A stretch of 64,000 bases of DNA from contig QAXH01006562.1 in NCBI GenBank assembly GCA_004335635.1, positions 124,346 to 188,345 of the forward strand. The letters run 5' to 3'. This document shows positions 57,942 through 64,000 of the stretch, in pieces (position 1 is the stretch's first letter; the number at the start of each line of letters is the position of its first letter). Source of the stretch: Chloromonas sp. AAM2 (Eukaryota > Chlorophyta > Chlorophyceae > Chlamydomonadales > Chlamydomonadaceae). The notes under the pieces are model-generated. The model saw only the letters and a list, made by a program, of their open reading frames with translations. It had not been told where the DNA came from and did no database searches. The translations under genes and the position numbers were made by a program.

Positions 57942-59669
57942 GCTGTTGCGTGCACTGGTTTGCAGTCACGAGCCCAACCGTCGCATCCAGCTGATCAAGA
58001 CGCCTGCCTCGGGCCCGCCCCGCCACTCCCTCATGTCCGCGGCTGCCAGCACCAGCCCCGAGGAGCTAGAGGCCCTCAAGGTGCGGGCAACAGGGAACTG
58101 GCTACTCACACCTGCAATAAAATGGCTGGACCACAACACAATACAAATTCCGAACCTGTGCTTCGCTCCTCCCCTCCACTTGAGTTGTGCTAGGCTATGT
58201 GGATAATAATATCAACTATTGTTGATTTTTTTGAGTACTTGTCATAGTACTAAATTCTCAGTTGTGTTATGAATATCAAACAAGCTTTTTCTATGTTTGA
58301 TAGTTTAGTGAACAACAACACACCTCTAGATGACCCATGTAGTTCATGTGCTGTGAAGTGCAGCTGTGATCGGGACCGCGGCTTGTTGAGCGCAGGTGAG
58401 CCTGTTCAGCGCGTCCGAGGCAGCCAAGATCAAGGTGGTGGACATTGCGCCGGGAACCAACATCACACACTACTTCAGGGAGTGGGCAGGTCAGTGGGGG
58501 AGGCGGGAGGCGAGAGCATACAGACGTGGATCTTTTCTAAAATTCGTTTTTTGAATTGCATCATTGCCGGCTTGGTTAGCCCGGCCCATTGGTGCCAGCC
58601 TTGAATGACGATTATGTGGTGATGAGAAGCACAGTTGAGGATTGCTGGATTCACATTGCGAAGCAGCCGCACACTTGCCAGTTGAAGCGACACTGCCACA
58701 TGCTGCAATCTGATCCTGATGCTTGCGTGATATCCAATGTTGCCATGCCTCGCAGACCAGTGCACTATTTCCTACACCAGCGACACCAGTGCAGTGGTCA
58801 CCTTCACTAAGGACACGGCTGTCAAGTCAGCACTGGCAGTGCTGGGTGGCGGCATCAGGGGCGTGTTCCGCATTGAGCGTGGCACCGGGCGAGCCGCACC
58901 CGCCCGGTCAGTGCAGGGTACAGCCGGCGGCCCAGCTGCGACTGGCCCAGCAGCAGCCGGTGCCTCGGCAGCCGCCCGTGCGGCTGCTAGTGCTGGCCGC
59001 GGCTCGGGCTGGCTGGTGATTCCCAGTAGGCGTGGTGGGCGCACACAGGCGGAGGGCAGACAGGGCGCTGCGGGGCCCAGCCTTGTGCGTCCCCCTGCCA
59101 CGCGAGATCCTTGGCTGACGGATGATGAAGCCGCACAGGCGGAGCGGGAAGCACATGAGGCAGCAACCCGTGCTGCACATGCCGACGACTTCGTGTTTGA
59201 CAGCTGGGAGGAGCAGGGAGGGGAGGCGACCAGTGTGTTTCCGTCTTCTGGTGTGGACGTCAGGAGAGGGGGACTGGGAGCAGCGGGCACGGGGGCTGAG
59301 GCTGCCCACAACCAGCCCGGTGCTGTGCTGGTGCCGCATCGCCCTCTGGAGTTGGTGGCGAACCCGTGGGATGTCCTCGAGGGGATGGAGGACGGGCAGG
59401 AACAGGGCACAGGGCAGCGGGAAGAGACACAGGAGGAAGAAGAGGAAGAAGAAGATGCCGTGGATGACACTGAGGAGGCCCAAGACGAGGAAGCGAATCT
59501 TGGCACAGAGGAAGATGAAGAGGGCACTCAGGGTACAGCAGAGCCTCAGTCCGAGGAAGGTACAAGCACAGAGGCAGAGCAGGGGGCTAAGCAGCCGCAG
59601 GCACCTGAGCAGGGGCTAGAGCACCAGATGCCAAGCCTGCGGCAGGATGATGATGTTAATGAGCAATAG
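52852..59669 (+). CDS. Hel2/ZNF598-type RING-C2H2 protein fused to an NFX1-type R3H C-terminus (frame broken in exon 5)
   Basis: Ten exons: 52852-54448, 54954-55165, 55368-55454, 55726-55809, 56141-56665, 56904-57220, 57519-57685, 57966-58080, 58396-58489 and 58756-59669. Exon 1 encodes a Gln/Ser-rich region and a RING (CCVCFQEV, GGCNHWEVCAQCSLRMR, CPLCKAL; residues about 443-485). Exons 2-5 carry the Hel2/ZNF598 zinc-finger series (HVRSQHGQSMCSLC, HPRCQFCRINFYGNDELFYH, NCHVCRRVEGEHVYFRDLPK, HLRGCHYLC, CADCQTAFASQEEL). These proteins ubiquitinate small-subunit ribosomal proteins on collided ribosomes. Exons 6-8 then match NFX1/Fap1 C-termini: CPCGRR, QCDSECAAVQRRAALADAFG, and an R3H domain (VERELAAF, MSARQRGLVHELAEAYGM, HEPNRRIQLIK). 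Exons 9-10 give an RRM-like strand-helix set, then an acidic tail. Exon lengths sum to 1362 codons only without one copy of a 26-bp duplication in exon 5; as written the frame stops shortly after it. Confidence 0.82.
54866..54916. repeat. (CA)n microsatellite in intron 1 of the RING-R3H gene
   Basis: cacacacacagacacacaca-type runs lie about 40 bases before the acceptor at 54953. A pure (ac)n run of similar length lies at 57900-57940 in intron 7 of the same gene. Confidence 0.9.
56232..56283. repeat. Perfect 26-bp tandem duplication in coding exon 5
   Basis: The unit atatgcacacgcagcacagc then ggggcg occupies 56232-56257 and again 56258-56283 without mismatch. It encodes MHTQHSGA at the end of the last zinc finger. 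Twenty-six is not a multiple of three, so two copies shift the frame into a stop soon after (near the CETWP stop), while one copy keeps the frame open through the remaining exons. Confidence 0.95.
57900..57940. repeat. (AC)n microsatellite in intron 7 of the RING-R3H gene
   Basis: A pure ac run ending 25 bases before the acceptor of the exon at 57966. Confidence 0.9.
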
Positions 59670-59861
59670 TCGTCAGATCAACTGTCAGTCACTCAGTGTC
59701 TGGGTGCTAGCACCGTGAGTGCCGTCAGCAATGCCACTACTTGAAGGAATGGTGACCAGGGTCGTTGCACCACGTGTTGTTGCACCACGTGACCAGGGTT
59801 ACGAAGAGACACAGGGAAGAGGTGAAGGCAGCAGCACCTGAGAGTGCACACCGATCGACTC

Positions 59862-60127
59862 AAAATAAAAGATGTTTGCCGTTTGTGGGACAATTCTTGG
59901 GTGAAACCAGTGGTAGTGTAGCGCCACCTGTCCTGAATGAGTTGGGTATCCACTACACCATGTGGATTAGTCACTGTTTGTGCAACCCAACTTGCAACCC
60001 AACTTGCAAGAAAAAAGAAGTTGCTTTTTTGTAGAACAGGTTTCACTGCAAGTACTGTGGAATCTCCACAACCATACTGGTTCCAGTGCAGGACACAACG
60101 ATTGTCCCAGAACTGGCAAACATCGTT
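59862..60127. mobile_element. Inverted-repeat element (MITE-like), about 266 bp
   Basis: The left end aaaataaaagatgtttgccg then tttgtgggacaattcttg faces the right end ttgtcccagaactggcaaac then atcg. Sub-terminal ggtgaaaccagtggtagtg and ggttccagtgcagg are also partly complementary. It lies about 190 bases beyond the RING-R3H stop codon. No transposase coding capacity. Confidence 0.65.
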
Positions 60128-61440
60128 GCTGTGTTAGGTTGACCACAGCAAGCTAGATGATTCACCAGCAAACGTGCAGGAGTGACAACAGCTTGACTCT
60201 GAGATTTGATGCATGCCCATCAGATTCAACATAACTGCAAATATAGAAACTGATTTGGCGTTGTTCAACTGTTTGCTCCTGAGTTGACTTGGCGTAGCTT
60301 CTGGTTATTGTCAGGCCAGGCCAGGAAAGTTGTCAGAGAGCCATGGAGAGCTGGAAACATGGTTCTTGCTGCTATCAACTGCGTGATGCACTGTGCCGTT
60401 CCCAGAACACCTTATATATGTAGACATGGCTGCAAGGGTTGATAAGTCACATCCTTCAGGTACCCCGGGCCAACATGGCTCGTTTGGAATTCTTTGAAGC
60501 GTGTGCCTCCATGTGGCCATTTATCGATTATCATTGGTTTGATTTGGTTTGGTAGATCATGCGGATCACGTTCCTGTAAGCTGTGTCGTGACCTGGTTGA
60601 TAACGATGGGTTGGTGCAGCGGGCACTGAACGCCTGGTTATGCAGATGTAAACCGCAAAACTCAGGTGCCTGCATCTTCAGTCTGACCAACCACAAATGA
60701 ACTGTAAGTGAAGTGCTGCGGCTGGACATGCGGCATGACAGGCGGTTGGGCGGGACATTCCAACTGGGACTGTTCGCACACAAAGTGCATCTACCAACTG
60801 TATTTGCCAAGCAAGACGCAACCTTGTCTGGGGTAGTTACTAGCTGTGCAGCGAACTGCAGGGAAGGACACGCTGCACCTGGACCCAGGATAGCAAGGCA
60901 AAAGTAATACAAGGAGGGAGTGCACACCAACGAAGCACGTCCAACGCAAATATCAACAATTTGCGCAAACTGTAGAGATTTCTCCCAGTAAAGGGAATCT
61001 GACCGTGTCAGCAAGGGGTGGTGAGGCCCTTGTGGCCATCACCCCACAGAACACCTTCCAAAAGCATCCCGTTAGCCATATAAATGGACTGGATTGGCCG
61101 CTGCAGGTTCGCCACAGCACCTCACTTATAGCGACTCAGGAACTAAAGCAGCATGATGAGACTGCAGAGCCTCTCCCAGTATCAATCTGTGCGATAGCTC
61201 ATGAGTCACAGCCACATGCATGCCACTCATGACTGGCCAAAGGTACAGGAACATTTCTGCAAGCAGATTCTACAACTGACTCCACGCATGCGCGTGAACT
61301 TAACATGAGGCTAAAGCGGCTGTTCCATAATCGCAAATACACGTCAATACTCTCTCAGGCAAGGCACACACACTGCAAGAAGCTGTTGACTCTAACATGG
61401 GCAGTTGTTGATCCCATGACCGCTTGTCAGGAAGGTTTTG

Positions 61441-61713
61441 ATGTATGATGTCAAAAAAAAGATGTTTGCCAGTTCTGGGACAATTTGACAGGTTCCTGTT
61501 GGGAGTGTTCGTGTGGCCTGTTGTATTGACTGATGGGAACTCTTGTGTGAGGAGTACTCGTTCACAAACACAACTACTTCTGTGACATGCCCAGGCACAC
61601 ACACGCACACATACACATGTTTACTGACACACAATGGTTCCTGGTGGTAACACAGACCTATTCACAAAAATTGTCCCAGAACTGGCAAACTTCTGTTTTG
61701 TGACATCATACAT
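61441..61713. mobile_element. Inverted-repeat element (MITE-like), about 273 bp, longest termini
   Basis: Left end atgtatgatgtcaaaaaaaa then gatgtttgccagttctggga; right end tcccagaactggcaaacttc then tgttttgtgacatcatacat. Apart from small differences next to the A-run the two ends are inverted complements for about 45 bases, the longest inverted repeat of the copies here. The interior has no coding sequence. Confidence 0.75.
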
Positions 61714-62877
61714 AATACCACCACGCTCATGGTAAAGGAAGGAAGCATCCTCTCTTCCTTACACCGCCTGTTCTGTCTGATGCATGACTGAGCAAACTGC
61801 TCATGCCAGCCAAACATACAGCATCCTGGCACGTGGCAAGTTGAGCCTCACAGCCTGCACTGCATGCCGCTCTGCAAGGGCGCCACACGCGCACAACCAA
61901 GCACCTTCTCGCCATGCATGCTCATCAGCAGCATGGGCGCCCCAAGCATCACAAAAACCTTCAGCTGATGCTGCATGGTGTTCTGGGCGTGAAATACTAC
62001 GCCAGTTGCCACCTCCAATCGTCATAAGTATCATGTTGGATGCACCACCAATTTGTCTGGTCGCTCTACTACTTGCTAAGTGCCCGTAGGACGCCTTAAC
62101 GCACCAGGCTGTACCGCTGCTACCAGTGCGTGCATGTGCCTAATGGAGCGCTTGTCAGGCAATTCAATGACCACATCAGCATTGCCCAAGACACCGGTAT
62201 GCAATTCATGCATTACCAGTTTGGCTATGGGCAACCAGTAGCTACAACTCTCATGGCCTTGCCACCTCTCAAGTCCAGCAAGTCATACCCCTGAGAACAG
62301 TCTGCTACTGAAGTATGGTCATTGCAGGAAGCAGTGCGCTCAAGCTGAGTCAATGTGTGTGAGCGCCGTTGCGAGCATTGCATGCGCTACTAGAGTCTCT
62401 GGCATAGCAAAGGTACAGAGACAAGAACCAACCCTGATAGCGTTCTGCGTGTGTCTGCCCGCCACAAGCAGTCTTTCGTCGACGCCTCAGTTTGACTCGA
62501 GTCTTGCTCTTGTCCTCTCTTGTATATGTATGTTCGACTCTGCCTTAAGACCTGGGCCAGCTTCTGCATAGCTTCCACTGGGGAGCTTCCACATCTTTTT
62601 TTTCCAATGGCTTTAAAGCAGTGTGCATGCAAAGCAGACACGTAACATAATCATGATTAGTCCCATTGCAAGTTACTAGCAGCACTAACAAGTACACAAG
62701 CCATCCTTTGGCATTAAGGGCTTGAAGAGCTGCTTTTCCAAGCAATGCTGAGCCCTTGCCGGCCATGCTGCTGAGCAGACAGGTGCACTCTGGTGATGGC
62801 GCACTGCTTGGTAGTTTGCTTGGTACTTTGTAACCTGGAAGCTTGTACATGACTTGGGTGGCAGTGTCTCAACCAGT

Positions 62878-63601
62878 TCACTTCTTTTTCTTCTTGGTTG
62901 TCGCTTCAGCCTCCTCCGACTTCTTTTTCTGGCGCTTGTTCAGCTTGCGAAGCATCACACTGCAGCAGACCAGGCAGCATGGCATGACACTTGAACGCAT
63001 GGCATACTTGAAGCGTGCACGCTGATAGGATTTGTTGTGTCACCTAAGCATCACTGGCATCACCTAATTCAGCCAAGCAGCACTCGACTCTTCCCAAGAT
63101 CGACCATGTGTAAAGGAATTGCCTAATAGTCCAGGGAATGTTGGCAAGCCCAGCAGCAGGACTACAGTGCCTTTATTGACCATGTTCCAAATGCATCACT
63201 CACTATTCTCGCTCCTCGTTGTGGGAGCCTGGCATACGTGGAGGCATAAAGTACCATGACGCTAACTGCGCTCCTTGGAGTGGCCGAGCTAGCACACGCC
63301 TGCCAGTCCGTTCGTCAGGCTTGATGGGCTCGCCAAAAATCCTGGCACGTATCTGCTTGTAGTCTGGTTGTTGCCGCTGCCCTGCCTCTGAAAGGCTATC
63401 TGTTGGGTTGGTTGGCAGGGTGGTGCTGAGCTGCCTGTGTGCATGGTGGGCTGAGGACGGTGCTAAAAGGGCTGGCTGCCATCCAAAGGCAAGGTTTTGA
63501 AGAAGAGCGCAGGCTGCAGTGCCAGGTGCAGAGGCAGACACAGATTGCTGCCAGGCCCCCTGCACCGCATGACTGATCCCCGCCGATCTGATCAAGACCA
63601 T
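62878..63601 (-). CDS. MRPS33: Mitochondrial small-subunit ribosomal protein mS33
   Basis: Component of the mitochondrial ribosome small subunit. Two exons: 63204-63601 (ATG) and 62878-62959 (TGA), 480 nt in all (159 residues). The first about 75 residues (MVLIRSAGISHAVQG onward) are Arg/Ser/Ala-rich with few acids, a likely mitochondrial presequence. The conserved core is YKQIRARIFGEPIKPDERTG, then RRVLARPLQGAQLASWY, matching the RIFGxxxxPxxxRxGxKVLxxxLxGxxxxxWY pattern of mS33. After splicing the tail reads NEEREYVMLRKLNKRQKKKS and ends in a lysine run, like the basic tail of plant mS33. The donor is TA|GTGAGT: if the intron is retained, the TA is followed by G, giving TAG, so an unspliced message ends right after the core. 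The start was chosen at the presequence; the frame is open further upstream. Confidence 0.85.
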
Positions 63602-64000
63602 GGCACTTGCAGATATTGCTAGGGAGCGTCGGGCGTGTGCAAGGTTTGCAACCTGATCATCGCCAGCTCTACCTGGCCGGAGAGAAACCGCCAACCAACT
63701 TCTGCTTGCTCCTGCGACCCACTTGATGATTCAGGCATGCTCCTTTTCCATTTTAAATTGAATACAATCGTCGATTGCTGTTCCCATCGCACTCGCAGTT
63801 TTGTACGGGTGTCGGTTGTGAGCGTACTTGGTTGAAGGTGTGGTTTGAGGTTTCGCACGAACAAGGGACAAGGTCACGACCCGATCCATTCAGTGGGTAT
63901 CATTTCCTCTCCTATCCATACGCATACTTGCATCACCCCGCGGCGTACAGAACTTTCCTTCATCGCACTTGACGGCAAGCTTTTTGAGGATCATCACAAC
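63602..64000. other. Upstream region of mS33 to the window edge
   Basis: Presumed promoter and 5' untranslated region of mS33. The minus frame stays open to about 63694, but without features suggesting real N-terminal coding. Nothing else recognised. Confidence 0.35.

Larger units (their letters stand above)
59670..62877. other. Gene-poor region rich in inverted-repeat elements
   Basis: Two complete copies of the dispersed element lie at 59862-60127 and 61441-61713. The longest open frame (minus, about 60412-61014) shows no domain, helix pattern or splice signals and is not called. A plus-strand stretch near 62100-62200 (RLYRCYQCVHVPNGALVRQF) is protein-like but isolated. The flanking genes converge. 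Confidence 0.45.

Noticed and set aside
58772..59619. Long antisense and alternative-frame open frames over the last exon of the RING-R3H gene
   Set aside because: Shadow frames of a GC-rich, acidic, low-complexity exon; no domain or splice support.
60412..61014. 200-codon minus-strand open frame
   Set aside because: No recognisable domain, composition unlike neighbouring exons, no start context or splice signals; possible chance frame.
61784..62285. Plus- and minus-strand open frames near 61.8-62.3 kb, including RLYRCYQCVHVPNGALVRQF
   Set aside because: Protein-like in short stretches, but no multi-exon model or family match could be assembled.

Overview
The window is nuclear DNA from a eukaryote with dense GT-AG introns, most likely a green alga (Chlorophyta). 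Three things point there: intron-rich genes with short to medium introns and many (CA/TG)n tracts; a plant-type mitoribosomal mS33 with a lysine-rich tail; and a leucine-rich-repeat remnant running into PPPPSP-type proline-rich sequence. A stand-alone thioredoxin of the kind found on ciliary outer dynein arms would fit a ciliated lineage, but I cannot name a genus. There are two assembly gaps (8545-8588 and 26774-26820). I recognised no rRNA, tRNA, CRISPR array, operon or bacterial sequence.

Layout, left to right. A very long minus-strand gene (about 133-15546) encodes a HET/TIR-like N-terminal domain, many kinesin-light-chain-type TPR exons and a long serine-rich insert. Head to head with it is a small plus-strand gene of unknown function (about 15620-16800). 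A gene-poor stretch with a broken LRR/proline-rich fragment follows. Then comes NUP93 (19867-29452, plus), whose largest intron holds a decayed transposase-like sequence and gap 2. A large disordered-protein gene (31909-37839, minus) and a small tail-anchored-like gene (37955-38229, minus) lie next. An ARFGAP2/3-type gene (38545-41880, plus), a small secreted protein gene (42826-44406, plus), a thioredoxin gene (44723-45445, minus), a FAM32A-like gene (45627-47440, plus) and a coiled-coil/J-domain gene (48733-52262, minus) follow. The last large gene (52852-59669, plus) joins a Hel2/ZNF598-type RING/C2H2 ubiquitin-ligase module to an NFX1/Fap1-type Cys-rich plus R3H C-terminus. The window ends with mitochondrial ribosomal protein mS33 (62878-63601, minus).

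Gene models were assembled by eye from frames, splice sites and intron phases. For NUP93, ARFGAP, the disordered protein, the FAM32A-like, J-domain, thioredoxin, secreted-protein and mS33 genes the exon lengths sum exactly to whole codons. The RING-R3H gene sums to whole codons only if one of two tandem 26-bp copies in its fifth exon is not counted, so this copy of the gene carries a frameshift or an assembly error.

The genes are unrelated housekeeping and regulatory functions, as expected for a eukaryotic chromosome segment. Several pairs are divergent and share short upstream regions (181 bp for thioredoxin/FAM32A-like; about 315 bp for the small membrane protein/ARFGAP; about 590 bp for J-domain/RING-R3H). 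A family of small inverted-repeat elements (termini around GTTTGCCAGTTCTGGGACAA) recurs through the right two-thirds of the window, and one intron carries a 42-bp tandem array built from the same core.
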